DNA from: Desulfosarcina sp.
GTDB lineage: Bacteria; Desulfobacterota; Desulfobacteria; Desulfobacterales; Desulfosarcinaceae
Direction of reading: 5' to 3'
Length of the DNA: 37,956 nt
Assembly (NCBI GenBank): GCA_014237405.1
Contig: JABZFO010000105.1
Coordinates: 1 to 37,956, forward strand
This document shows, piece after piece, positions 16,356-24,795 of this stretch. Both the position numbers and the translations under genes were made by a program. The notes under the pieces are model-generated. The model saw only the letters and a list, made by a program, of their open reading frames with translations. It had not been told where the DNA came from and did not search any database. The first letter of the stretch is position 1. Each line of letters starts with the position of its first letter.

Positions 16356-16790
16356 ATGGGCAAAAAGAAGGAAAAAGACGAACGCTTCAGGAAATTCGGT
16401 ACGGTGAGCTTTACCGGCACCACCCGGGTCAATGATTTCATCGACCACCTGGAGCAGGGCAGAGTCACCGGCACCCGTTGTGAATCCTGCGGCAAGGCTT
16501 TCTTCCCGCCCCGGGCGGACTGCTGCGCCTGCCGCCTGTCGAAAATGGAATGGTTCGATGTTCAGGGCACGGGCAGACTGGTCACCTACAGCACCCTGGC
16601 CTTCGGGCCCAAGGGATTCGAAGGGGATCTGCCCTACACCATCGCCCTGGTGGATTACGGGGAGTATAAGATCTTCGGGCGGATTGCCGCCGGCATCGCC
16701 GAATCGGACCTGGTGATCGGCATGACATTGGAAACAAAAACAAATCCCCTTGCAGACGGACGGATCAACTACGTCTTTCACAAGGCATAG
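16356..16790 (+). CDS. Zn-ribbon OB-fold protein (DUF35), thiolase partner
   Basis: 144 residues. The rubredoxin-like zinc ribbon has Cys42, Cys45, Cys56 and Cys59 (CESC ... CCAC), and the OB-fold domain follows (GTGRLVTYSTLAFGP, PYTIALVDYGEYKIFGRI). In archaea DUF35 proteins bridge acetoacetyl-CoA thiolase and HMG-CoA synthase and hold the CoA substrate; in bacteria they sit beside SCP-x-type thiolases. The position directly after the thiolase supports a complex with it. Confidence 0.87.
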   Translation: MGKKKEKDERFRKFGTVSFTGTTRVNDFIDHLEQGRVTGTRCESCGKAFFPPRADCCACRLSKMEWFDVQGTGRLVTYSTLAFGPKGFEGDLPYTIALVDYGEYKIFGRIAAGIAESDLVIGMTLETKTNPLADGRINYVFHKA

Positions 16791-16817
16791 TCAATTGCGA
16801 AAACCAAAAGGAATACC

Positions 16818-17588
16818 ATGTCTCACCTGAAATACATCAAACATGACATCAATGATGGCGTCGCCACCCTGACCCTTGACCGGCCCAAGCACAACGTGCT
16901 GAACATCGAGATAATGAACGAACTCAACGGCCAGTTGGAGACCCTGACCAATGACGGGTCGCTCAAGTGCGTGGTCCTGGCGGCCAACGGCCCCAGCTGG
17001 TGCGCCGGCGTGGAGGTGGCCGACCACAAGCCGGAGATGGTGGACGAAATGATCGCGACCTTCAACCGCATATTCGAGCTGGTTCACCGCATGGCGGTGC
17101 CCACTATCGCAGCCGTCCACGGCGCCTGCCTGGGGGGCGGCATGGAAGTGGCCATGGCCTGCGACATCATCGCGGCATCGCCCAAGGCCGTGTTCGGCCA
17201 GCCGGAGATCAAGCTGGGTTTCTTTCCGCCCTACGCGGCCATCCGGCTCCCCCAGTTGGTGGGTCCGGCCCGGGCCGTGGAGATCTGCACCACGGGACGA
17301 CGCTACAAGGCCGAAGAGGCGCACCGCATGGGCCTGGTGGCCCACCTTTCCGGCGAGGAGAACTTCCAGGAAACGGTGGACGGTATCGTCAATGAAATCA
17401 AGGCGTGCAGCCCGCTGATCATCCGGCTCAACAAACGGGCGGTCAACGTCCACCTGGGACTGGATTTAGAAAAAGCCCTTTCCAGCGTCAGCGACCTGTT
17501 TCTCAACACTTTGATGAAAACCGAAGATACCCTGGAAGGCATCAAGAGCTTCGAGGAAAAGCGCCGGCCGGTGTGGAAAAACCGGTAA
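16818..17588 (+). CDS. dch: Cyclohexa-1,5-diene-1-carbonyl-CoA hydratase
   Basis: 256 residues, crotonase fold. Its expected role is adding water to the dienoyl-CoA made by benzoyl-CoA reduction. The segment PSWCAGVEVADHKPEMVDEM (59-78) corresponds to the CAGVxVxDH pattern of Dch/BamR; the oxyanion-hole segment AVHGACLGGGMEVAMACD (about 101-118) and FGQPEIKLGFFPPYAA follow. AAAGGAAT precedes the ATG. It lies between the OB-fold gene and the had-like gene, as in bamR-bamQ-type sets. A generic enoyl-CoA hydratase is the alternative, but motif and neighbours together favour Dch. Confidence 0.82.
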   Translation: MSHLKYIKHDINDGVATLTLDRPKHNVLNIEIMNELNGQLETLTNDGSLKCVVLAANGPSWCAGVEVADHKPEMVDEMIATFNRIFELVHRMAVPTIAAVHGACLGGGMEVAMACDIIAASPKAVFGQPEIKLGFFPPYAAIRLPQLVGPARAVEICTTGRRYKAEEAHRMGLVAHLSGEENFQETVDGIVNEIKACSPLIIRLNKRAVNVHLGLDLEKALSSVSDLFLNTLMKTEDTLEGIKSFEEKRRPVWKNR

Positions 17589-17616
17589 AGGAAACTCCCA
17601 TGGCCGATGGGAAAAA

Positions 17617-18636
17617 GTGGAAGCACCCATCCCCGAACCCGGCCCCGGCGAAGTGCTGGTGAAGGTGGCCGGATGCGGTGTGTGCCACACGGATTTGGGG
17701 TTTTACTACGATGGCGTGAGAACCAAATCCCCGCTGCCCCTGACCCTGGGCCATGAAATCAGCGGCATCGTCACCGCCGCCGGGCCCGACGCCCGCCAGT
17801 GGGAAGACAAGGCGGTGATCATCCCAGCGGTCATGCCCTGCGGGGACTGCGATGTCTGCAACCGGGACCTGGGCAACATCTGCACCGACCAGAAGATGCC
17901 CGGCAATGACATTCAGGGGGGATTTGCCAGCCACATCGTCGTACCGGCCAAGCAACTGTGTCAAGTCCCGGTGGACGACCAATACCGGCCCGTTGGAGAA
18001 GCAGACGTCTCCCTTGCTCATTTGTCCGTGGTGGCAGACGCGCTGACCACACCGTACCAGGCCATTGTCGATGCCGGGCTGTCGGCCGACGACACGGCTA
18101 TTTTCGTGGGCGTCGGCGGCGTGGGCGGCTTCGGCGCCCAGATCGCCAAGGCCTTCGGCGCCCTGGTGGTAGCCATCGATGTGGATCCGGCCAAGTTGGA
18201 TGCACTGGCACCTTACGTGGACAAAACCTTCAACGCCGCTGAAATGGCGTTCAAGGACCTTCGAAAGGCGGTCTCCACCTTCGTGAAGGAGCAAGGGAAA
18301 CGCCGGACCGAATGGAAGATTTTCGAAACCTCCGGCACCGCCGCCGGCCAGAAAACCGCCTTCGGTCTCATGACCTTCGGGGGTCATCTCTCCGTGGTGG
18401 GCTTTACCATGGACACGGTGGAAATCCGGCTCTCCAACCTCATGGCCTTTCACGCTACCGCCCGGGGCAATTGGGGATCCCTGACCCGTTACTATCCGCC
18501 GGTACGGGACCTGGTCCTGTCGGGCAAGGTGAAAATGGCACCGTTTGTCAAAACATTTCCGCTGTCGGACATCAATACGGTCTTCGACATGGTGCACCAC
18601 CAAAAGATCGTTCAGCGGGCGATCATGGTGCCCTGA
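17617..18636 (+). CDS. had: 6-hydroxycyclohex-1-ene-1-carbonyl-CoA dehydrogenase, 5' end unclear
   Basis: 339 residues, zinc-dependent alcohol dehydrogenase family. It would oxidise the hydroxy-ring CoA ester to the 6-oxo ester that Oah opens. Catalytic zinc motif GCGVCHTD (Cys23) and LGHEISG, structural zinc cysteines in CGDCDVCNRDLGNIC, KMPGNDIQGGFASHI typical of Had, and the Rossmann motif GVGGVGGFG near 163-171. The GTG at 17617 gives the open frame, but the best ribosome binding site (AAAGGA) precedes an ATG at 17600 in a different frame (MADGKKWK), so a small indel near 17612-17622 may have broken the true start. Only twelve bases lie between the dch stop and that ATG. Confidence 0.8.
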   Translation: MEAPIPEPGPGEVLVKVAGCGVCHTDLGFYYDGVRTKSPLPLTLGHEISGIVTAAGPDARQWEDKAVIIPAVMPCGDCDVCNRDLGNICTDQKMPGNDIQGGFASHIVVPAKQLCQVPVDDQYRPVGEADVSLAHLSVVADALTTPYQAIVDAGLSADDTAIFVGVGGVGGFGAQIAKAFGALVVAIDVDPAKLDALAPYVDKTFNAAEMAFKDLRKAVSTFVKEQGKRRTEWKIFETSGTAAGQKTAFGLMTFGGHLSVVGFTMDTVEIRLSNLMAFHATARGNWGSLTRYYPPVRDLVLSGKVKMAPFVKTFPLSDINTVFDMVHHQKIVQRAIMVP

Positions 18637-18733
18637 CCCTATCGTTGACGCCAACCGTCGCTGCAGCGGCCGGGAAGATTTCATCCAATCAAACAAACCG
18701 AACCGCTGCGGCGAGACTCAACAGGAAACCACG

Positions 18734-20596
18734 ATGCACAAACTACTCGCAGACAGCCCGGGGAAAAAGATGCTGCTCCTGGGCAATGAAGCCATCGCTC
18801 GCGGCGCCATCGAGGCCGGCGTGGCATTTGCCACCACCTATCCTGGCACTCCCTCGTCGGAAATCTCCTTGAACCTGTTCCAGGTCTCCCAGGAGAGCGA
18901 TCTTTACTTCGAATACAGCACCAATGAAAAGGTTGCCCTGGAAGTGGCAGCCGGAGCCGCCAACAGCGGTGTCCGCACCTTCTGCATGATGAAACATGTG
19001 GGCATGAACGTGGCGGCCGATCCGCTGATGACCCTGGCCTATGTAGGAGTGACAGCCGGAATGGTAATTCTCACGGCCGACGACCCGTTCATGTTCTCCA
19101 GCCAGAACGAACAGGACAACCGCTACTACGGCAAGATCTCCGGCTTGGCAATCCTGGAGCCTTCCTCGGTGAAAGAGGCCCGGCAAATGACCGTCGAGGC
19201 CTTCGACCTGTCCGAGAAACTGGGCGAACCGGTGATTCTTCGCACCACCACCCGTATCAACCACTCCAGCGCCTTCGTGGAACTGGGGAAATTAACACCC
19301 CGCCAAACCAAGGGAGATTTTAAAAAGGATCCCTTCAATCTGGTCACCGTGCCGGCCGTCTCCCGCCGCCTCCACGTGCGCCTGCTGGAGAACTGGGACA
19401 GGGCACAGGCCATGGCCGAAGCCTCTCCTCACAACTTCACCGACGGCGACGGCCCCTGGGGCATCGTCTGCAATGGGGTCAGCTACAACTACGTTTCCGA
19501 CGCGGTGAAACAGTTGGGCATCGGAGACAAGACCCGGGTCCTTCGCCTGGGCTTTTCTCACCCCACCCCACCGAACCTGATCAAGACCTTCTTGAAAGGA
19601 TGCGAAAAGGTACTGGTGGCTGAAGAGGGCGAACCCTTCATGGAAGAGGCCATCAAGTCCTTTGCCCAGGAAGCGGGGCTGACCCTGCCCATCGCCGGCA
19701 AGGGCGAGAAACTGTTCTCCCGGCTCTACGAGTTCGATCCGGCCATGGTGCTCCGGGTGATAGCGGGTTACTTCGGCGTTTCCTACACCGACAGCCGACC
19801 GCCCGACCTGTCCGACGTGCCGGAAATTCCCCAGCGGCCGCCCAACTTGTGTGCCGGATGCTCCCACCGGGCCACCTTCTACGCAATAAAAAAAGCCGCC
19901 GAGGGCATGGAAACGATCTATCCCACGGACATCGGCTGTTACACCCTGGGATTTCTTCCCCCGCTCGCCATGGGCGATTTTCTCATCTGCATGGGCTCAT
20001 CCATCAGCACCTCCTGCGGCTTCTCCAAGGCCACGGATAAGAAGGTGATCTCCTTTATCGGCGATTCCACCTTCTTTCACTCGGGCCTGACCGGCCTGGT
20101 CAACGCCGTATACAACAACCACAACTTCACCCTGGTCATCCTGGACAACGGCACCACCGCCATGACCGGCCACCAGCCCAATCCCGGGGTCGACATGGCC
20201 TACTTCAACCTGTCCGGCTACGGCCGCATCTCCATCGAAGCGGTGGTGCGGGCCATTGGTGTGGAGCACGTCACCGTCATCAAACCCTACAAGGTGAAAA
20301 AGAGCATCGAAGCGGTGAAGGCGGCGATAGGCTACAAGGGTGTATCGGTAATCATCTCCCAGGAAATGTGCACCCTGTACGCCCGAAGCCTGAAAAAGCT
20401 CACCGTGCGGGCCTTCAGAGTCACGGACAAATGCAAAAACCACCGGGACTGCATCGACCAGATCGGCTGCCCGGCATTTTACCTGGAGGGCGAACGGGTT
20501 CAGATCAATCCCAACACCTGCGTGGGCTGCGCGGTCTGCGCCCAGATCTGCCCGGAAAATGCCATTACACCGGTCAAGGCGAAACAGGCAGGCTGA
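18734..20596 (+). CDS. iorA: Indolepyruvate:ferredoxin oxidoreductase, alpha subunit
   Basis: 620 residues, complete. It oxidises aryl-pyruvates (indolepyruvate, phenylpyruvate, hydroxyphenylpyruvate) to aryl-acetyl-CoA, passing electrons to ferredoxin. Domain order: pyrimidine-binding domain (GNEAIARGAIEAGVAFATTYPGTP), middle CoA domain, TPP-binding domain (GDSTFFHSGLTGLVNAVYNN, about 440-460, then LDNGTTAMTGHQ), and a C-terminal ferredoxin domain with CVGCAVCAQICP (about 596-607) plus an upstream Cys set CKNHRDCIDQIGCP. The start is taken at 18734, which follows CAGGAAA; upstream in-frame sequence overlaps had and is not coding. iorB follows after about 107 bases. Confidence 0.92.
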   Translation: MHKLLADSPGKKMLLLGNEAIARGAIEAGVAFATTYPGTPSSEISLNLFQVSQESDLYFEYSTNEKVALEVAAGAANSGVRTFCMMKHVGMNVAADPLMTLAYVGVTAGMVILTADDPFMFSSQNEQDNRYYGKISGLAILEPSSVKEARQMTVEAFDLSEKLGEPVILRTTTRINHSSAFVELGKLTPRQTKGDFKKDPFNLVTVPAVSRRLHVRLLENWDRAQAMAEASPHNFTDGDGPWGIVCNGVSYNYVSDAVKQLGIGDKTRVLRLGFSHPTPPNLIKTFLKGCEKVLVAEEGEPFMEEAIKSFAQEAGLTLPIAGKGEKLFSRLYEFDPAMVLRVIAGYFGVSYTDSRPPDLSDVPEIPQRPPNLCAGCSHRATFYAIKKAAEGMETIYPTDIGCYTLGFLPPLAMGDFLICMGSSISTSCGFSKATDKKVISFIGDSTFFHSGLTGLVNAVYNNHNFTLVILDNGTTAMTGHQPNPGVDMAYFNLSGYGRISIEAVVRAIGVEHVTVIKPYKVKKSIEAVKAAIGYKGVSVIISQEMCTLYARSLKKLTVRAFRVTDKCKNHRDCIDQIGCPAFYLEGERVQINPNTCVGCAVCAQICPENAITPVKAKQAG

Positions 20597-20703
20597 GAAC
20601 CTGAGAAGAAAGACACGAACCTTCGGCTGCGGTCAACGGATTTCCGGGAGATTCAACCACCCGGACCCTTGAGCCGGCAGCCCATACCATACGGGAAACG
20701 ACC

Positions 20704-21297
20704 ATGGAGACAACTAGACTGATTATCGTGGCGGTGGGCGGTCAGGGAAACCTGCTGGCCTCCAAAGTGCTGGGGGAAGCGGCCCTGCTTTCAGGCGTGC
20801 CGGTACGCATGAGCGAAATTCACGGCATGGCCCAGCGTGGCGGCGTGGTGGAATCGGCCATCGTGTTCGGCGATGCAAAAAGCACCATCATTTCCGACGG
20901 CGAAGCAGATGTGCTGGTGGGCTTCGAACCCTCGGAGACCTTGCGGGCACTGAATAAGTGCAATGCAGATACCACCGTCATCACGAATATGGCGCCCCTG
21001 CCCCCCTTTACGGTGGCCATCGGAAGGGGCACCTATCCGGACCTGGACCAGGTCCAAACGCTGATCAAATCTAAAACCAAACGGCTCATCGCCTTTGATG
21101 CCGTGGAACTGGCAAAATCCGCCGGCAGCGTAATGGCGGTCAATATTGCCCTGTTGGGAGCATTGATCCAAACTGGCATTCTGCCCATCCCAAAGGAGAA
21201 CTTGGAAGAAGCCATTCGCACCACAACCAAAAAGGCCTTTGTGGACGTGAACCTCAAGGCCTTCGAGTTGGGTTTCAGCCTTGCAAAAAACGCCTGA
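20704..21297 (+). CDS. iorB: Indolepyruvate:ferredoxin oxidoreductase, beta subunit
   Basis: 197 residues, complete. This is the gamma-type domain subunit of the 2-oxoacid:ferredoxin oxidoreductase superfamily. The motif VGGQGNLLASKVLGEAALLSG near 12-32, MSEIHGMAQRGGVVESAIVFG near 38-58 and the end KKAFVDVNLKAFELGF are typical of IorB. The ATG at 20704 has only a weak purine motif in front. It pairs with iorA; the following paaK-type gene is the usual third member of such sets. Confidence 0.9.
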   Translation: METTRLIIVAVGGQGNLLASKVLGEAALLSGVPVRMSEIHGMAQRGGVVESAIVFGDAKSTIISDGEADVLVGFEPSETLRALNKCNADTTVITNMAPLPPFTVAIGRGTYPDLDQVQTLIKSKTKRLIAFDAVELAKSAGSVMAVNIALLGALIQTGILPIPKENLEEAIRTTTKKAFVDVNLKAFELGFSLAKNA

Positions 21298-21428
21298 AGC
21301 CCTGGCCGAATGTCCCATTGTGCACCGGAAACGGTTTTTCATATCGGGTTTTATAGTACCATCCATGACCAATAGACCTGATCGACGGGAGTTCGCTTCC
21401 ATGTAAGGCTGCGTATAATGTGAATGTG

Positions 21429-21461
21429 CCCCCGGGCAGATCTTGTGCTCTTGCCCGGGGG
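21429..21461 (+). promoter_or_regulatory. GC-rich hairpin in the iorB-paaK spacer
   Basis: A perfect 10-bp stem CCCCCGGGCA/TGCCCGGGGG (21429-21438 with 21452-21461) with a 13-base loop, no T run after it, ending about 15 bases before the paaK ribosome binding site. It could protect the downstream mRNA or act as a processing or attenuation site. Confidence 0.55.
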
Positions 21462-21489
21462 AAACCGACCACTGAGAAGGAGGTAAGCG

Positions 21490-22797
21490 ATGCCCTGGAA
21501 TGAAAAGTACGAATGCATGCCGGTGGAGCAGATCCAGCAGTTTCAGGTGGAAAAGCTCAAGGAGACCCTGGAGTGGGTGGCCAAGCGTGTCCCCTTTTAC
21601 AAGAATAAGTTTAAGGAAGCAGGCGTCAAGGCCGCAGATATCAAGGGCATCGAGGACGTGGCCAAGTTCCCCTTCACCGAGAAAAATGACCTGAGAGACA
21701 ACTACCCCTTCGGCCTCTGTGCCGTTCCCTTGAAAGATGTGGTGCGGGTGCATGCCTCCTCCGGTACCACGGGAAAACCCATCACCGGCCCCTATACCGC
21801 CGACGACCTGGCACAGTGGACCGAGTGCATGGTGAGAAATTTCTATGCTGCCGGAGCCCGGCCCGAGCACGTGGTTCAGAATGCTTACGGACACGGCCTT
21901 TTCACCGGTGGTCTGGGTTTTCACCAGGGCGCCACAGCCCTGGGCTGTACGGTGGTGCCTACCAGCTCCGGGCTCACCGAACGCCAGATCACGCTCTTAA
22001 AAGATTTCGGTGCCCACGTACTATGCTGCACCCCTTCCTATTCCCTCACCATTGCCGAACGGGCCGAGGAACTCAAGGTGGACCTTAGGAGCCTGCCCCT
22101 TTCCATCGGCATTTTCGGTGCCGAGCCTTGGACCACCGGCATGCGTGAGGAGATCGAGGCGCGTATGGGCATCAAGGCCATGGAGGCCTACGGCCTCACC
22201 GAACTGGGCGGTCCCGGTGTCGGCTCCGACTGCGAGGCCCAGAGCGGTATCCACATCAACGAAGACCACTACCTGGCCGAAGTGGTGGACCCCATCACCC
22301 TGGAACCCGTTCCGCTGGGTGAAAAGGGAGAGCTGATCTTCACTTCTCTGCAGCGCCGGGCCATGCCCATGATTCGGTACCGCACCAAAGACATCACCCG
22401 CCTGTATCGGGAAAAATGCGTCTGCGGCAGGACATTCGTCAAAATGGATAAAATTTTCGGCCGGACCGACGACATGCTGATCATCAGTGGCGTCAATGTC
22501 TTCCCGTCACAGATCGAATCCCTGCTTCTGGACATTGAGGAAGTAGAACCCCAATACCGCCTGATAGTCCGCAAGAAGGGCTACCTGGATCAGCTGGTGG
22601 TCCAGGTGGAAGGAAAACAGGAAGTTTATGCGGCCGGTGACCATAAGAAATTCGAAGTGGAGGCCAAAATCATGGCCCACATCCGCGGCAACATGGGCAT
22701 CAGCGTAGAAGTGAACCTCGTAGAGTCCAAGTTTATCGCCAGAAGTGAGGGCAAGGCCCTTCGTGTGGTTGATGAACGTCCCAAGCAGTTCCGTTGA
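21490..22797 (+). CDS. paaK: Phenylacetate-CoA ligase (AMP-forming)
   Basis: 435 residues, normal length. It activates phenylacetate or related aryl-acetates to CoA esters with ATP. Key motifs: HASSGTTGKPITGPYT (about 88-103), the ANL-family acid motif in MEAYGLTELGGPGVG, RYRTKDITRLYREKCVCGRTF and GRTDDMLIISGVNVFPSQIE, and the C-terminal domain with RSEGKALRVVDERP. A near-perfect ribosome binding site AAGGAGGT precedes the ATG. It directly follows iorAB, a gene order that in anaerobes points to aryl-pyruvate/aryl-acetate metabolism. The exact aryl acid is not known. Confidence 0.9.
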   Translation: MPWNEKYECMPVEQIQQFQVEKLKETLEWVAKRVPFYKNKFKEAGVKAADIKGIEDVAKFPFTEKNDLRDNYPFGLCAVPLKDVVRVHASSGTTGKPITGPYTADDLAQWTECMVRNFYAAGARPEHVVQNAYGHGLFTGGLGFHQGATALGCTVVPTSSGLTERQITLLKDFGAHVLCCTPSYSLTIAERAEELKVDLRSLPLSIGIFGAEPWTTGMREEIEARMGIKAMEAYGLTELGGPGVGSDCEAQSGIHINEDHYLAEVVDPITLEPVPLGEKGELIFTSLQRRAMPMIRYRTKDITRLYREKCVCGRTFVKMDKIFGRTDDMLIISGVNVFPSQIESLLLDIEEVEPQYRLIVRKKGYLDQLVVQVEGKQEVYAAGDHKKFEVEAKIMAHIRGNMGISVEVNLVESKFIARSEGKALRVVDERPKQFR

Positions 22798-22869
22798 TCT
22801 GACACGAAAGGCCAATATTGCCCCGAACAGCGGTGCAAAACGACCACCAATACGTTGGGAGGTGCAACC

Positions 22870-23817
22870 ATGACTGACAAACAATCCTTTGTTCCCAAAA
22901 CCTTTGCCGTCATCGGAGCGGGTCCAGTGGGCTGTATCTTGTCCGCATTTCTGGAAAAGGGCGGGCACCAGGTCGTTCTCTGTGACGTGTTTCCCGAGCT
23001 TCTCGACCCGACCCTGAAGCGGGGAATCATCATCGAAGGGGCCGAAAACCTGACCCAGACCGTCAGCCACACCTGCACCAGCATCGACGCCCTTCCCGAC
23101 TACAAACCGGACGCGATCTTCGTGACGGCCAAAGCCAACGCCCTGCCGCTTATCGCGTCGGCCATCGAGGGGTTTCATAAGCAAGGTCTTTATGTGGTGA
23201 GCTGGCAGAACGGCATCGACACCGAACTGGTGCTGGCCAACAGCCTGGGTAAAGCGTCGGTGATGCGCGCAGTGGTCAACTACGGGTGCGGCCTGCTGGG
23301 GCCTGCCCATGTAACTATCCCCTTTCACCATCCGCCCCACTACATCCAGGAGCTTGACCCGGAGGCCAAGTTTGCCGCGGACGCAATCGCCGAGGCCCTG
23401 ACCAACAGCGGCCTGCCCACTCGCCACACGGAAAACATCGTCGCCATGGTGTGGCGCAAAGGGGTGCTCAACGCCTGCATGAACCCGGTGTGCGCCGTCA
23501 CCGGCCTGACCATGTCCCAGGCCATGAACGACCCGATCATTTTCAACATCGTGGATGCCCTGGTCAAGGAATGTGTCAAGGTGGCCCGGGCCAACGAGAT
23601 CCTGCTGGGTTGGGAGTACTACCCCAACGCCATCGAGTATATGCGAAATGCAGGCAACCACAAACCCTCCATGCTCATGGACATCGAAAACGGCCGACGT
23701 ACGGAAATCGACTACATCAACGGCAAGTTTGTGGAATACGGCCGGCGGGCCGGCATCGAAACCCCCTATAACATCACCCTGCAGAGCCTGGTGAAAGGAC
23801 TCGAATCCAGGCTTTAA
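22870..23817 (+). CDS. Ketopantoate reductase-like (ApbA/PanE family) dehydrogenase
   Basis: 316 residues. The N-terminal Rossmann motif AVIGAGPVGCILSAFL, the middle VSWQNGIDTELVL and the C-terminal ApbA_C domain (VWRKGVLNACMNPVCAVTGL with the conserved Lys, and SMLMDIENGRRTEIDYINGKFVEYG) define the family, which reduces 2-oxo acids such as ketopantoate with NADPH. Its place inside an aromatic operon suggests a catabolic 2-oxo/2-hydroxy acid conversion rather than pantothenate synthesis, for example on aryl-pyruvates used by IorAB; this is inference. GGGAGGTG seven bases before fixes the ATG at 22870. Confidence 0.8.
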   Translation: MTDKQSFVPKTFAVIGAGPVGCILSAFLEKGGHQVVLCDVFPELLDPTLKRGIIIEGAENLTQTVSHTCTSIDALPDYKPDAIFVTAKANALPLIASAIEGFHKQGLYVVSWQNGIDTELVLANSLGKASVMRAVVNYGCGLLGPAHVTIPFHHPPHYIQELDPEAKFAADAIAEALTNSGLPTRHTENIVAMVWRKGVLNACMNPVCAVTGLTMSQAMNDPIIFNIVDALVKECVKVARANEILLGWEYYPNAIEYMRNAGNHKPSMLMDIENGRRTEIDYINGKFVEYGRRAGIETPYNITLQSLVKGLESRL

Positions 23818-23819
23818 TA

Positions 23820-23880
23820 GGAAATGAATTGGGGAATTCAAGGATTGGGGAATTGGGAATATTGAAATCTGAAATAGATC
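23820..23880. repeat. Polypurine island b, overlapping the start of the BadG-like gene
   Basis: Degenerate GGGGAATT/GGATT units (23826-23856) followed by an AT core AATATTGAAATC, the same plan as island a but with no pyrimidine arm. It supplies the presumed start region of the next gene. Confidence 0.6.
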
Positions 23881-24680
23881 AAAACGCAACAGATTCCCGA
23901 CACCCTGCCTGCTTCGCCGGCGCGGACGTTGGCGCTTCCCGAACCAAGGTGGCGGTGATCGACGCCGATGGCTTTATGGTCGGCTATTGTGTGGAAAAAT
24001 CGGGAACGGATTTCACGGCCACCGCCGACCGATGCCTCGAAGAAGCGCTGGTCATGGCCGATATAACAAAAGAGAGGATTACCCGCACCATTTCCACCGG
24101 ATACGGCAGGAAGAATGTCTCCTACGCCCAGGACCATCGCACTGAAATCAGCTGCCACGGTAAAGGGTGCTTCCACTATTTTCCCTTTGCCATCACAATC
24201 ATCGATATCGGCGGCCAGGATAACAAGATCATCAAACTGGATGACACAGGCAAGCGAACGTCCTTTAAAATGAACCGCAAGTGCGCCGCCGGCACCGGTG
24301 CATTTCTCGAAGAGATGTCCCCCCGCCTGGACATCCCCTTGTCGGAAATGAACGGCCTTGCCGTGGAATCCACGGACATGGTGAAGCTGGGCAGTTTCTG
24401 CACGGTTTTCTCCGCCACCGAGGTGCTCGAAAACATCCGCCGGGGCAAGCGGGTGGAAGACATCGTCAAAGGATTGTTCTTCTCTGTGATTTCACGGATC
24501 ACGGAGATGGACGCATTCACGGAAAAAGTGGTGATGACCGGCGGCGTTGTGGCCCACAACCCCTATCTGGTGGAGATGACCCAGGAACTGATCCATCGCC
24601 CCATCCTTGTGCCGGACCTGCCCCAGTTCACCGGCGCGTTAGGGGCGGCTTTGTATGCAAGAGAAACATATGAGAATTGA
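23829..24680 (+). CDS. BadG/BcrA/HgdC-type ATP-dependent reductase activator
   Basis: Up to 283 residues. Members are ASKHA-fold ATPases with a [4Fe-4S] cluster between two subunits that inject low-potential electrons into a partner reductase. Seen: phosphate motif GADVGASRTKVAV, STGYGRKNVSYA, EISCHGKGC, IIDIGGQDNKII, the cluster Cys in NRKCAAGTGAFLEE and the second cluster Cys in GSFCTVFSATEV, and VVMTGGVVAHNPYL. All family motifs are intact. The first 20 or so residues come from a purine-rich repeat and are unlike the family; the TTG at 23829 or the one at 23862 could be the start. The partner is most likely the Bcr-like gene that follows after about 115 bases. Confidence 0.85.
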   Translation: MGNSRIGELGILKSEIDQNATDSRHPACFAGADVGASRTKVAVIDADGFMVGYCVEKSGTDFTATADRCLEEALVMADITKERITRTISTGYGRKNVSYAQDHRTEISCHGKGCFHYFPFAITIIDIGGQDNKIIKLDDTGKRTSFKMNRKCAAGTGAFLEEMSPRLDIPLSEMNGLAVESTDMVKLGSFCTVFSATEVLENIRRGKRVEDIVKGLFFSVISRITEMDAFTEKVVMTGGVVAHNPYLVEMTQELIHRPILVPDLPQFTGALGAALYARETYEN

Positions 24681-24776
24681 GAATTATGGAATTTGGGTAT
24701 TAAGGAATTGAGGAATTTTTAAATCGATTGTTCATCCACCAATTCCTGAATCCCCCAATCCCCTAATTCCTCAATC
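24672..24776. repeat. Polypurine/polypyrimidine island c
   Basis: Purine-rich arm 24672-24716 (GAATTGAG, GGAATTTGGG, AAGGAATTGAGG), AT core TTTTTAAATCGATTG, then pyrimidine-rich arm 24739-24776 (AATTCCTGAATCCCCCAATC units). The arms pair imperfectly over about 30 bases. It fills the badG-bcr spacer; the Bcr ribosome binding site CGGAGGT lies directly after it. Confidence 0.7.
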
Positions 24777-24795
24777 ATTTCATCGGAGGTAACCC

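Noticed and set aside
17542..18696. Minus-strand frame of 384 codons opposite had
   Set aside because: Antisense shadow caused by high third-position GC; rich in His, Gly and Asp without motifs.
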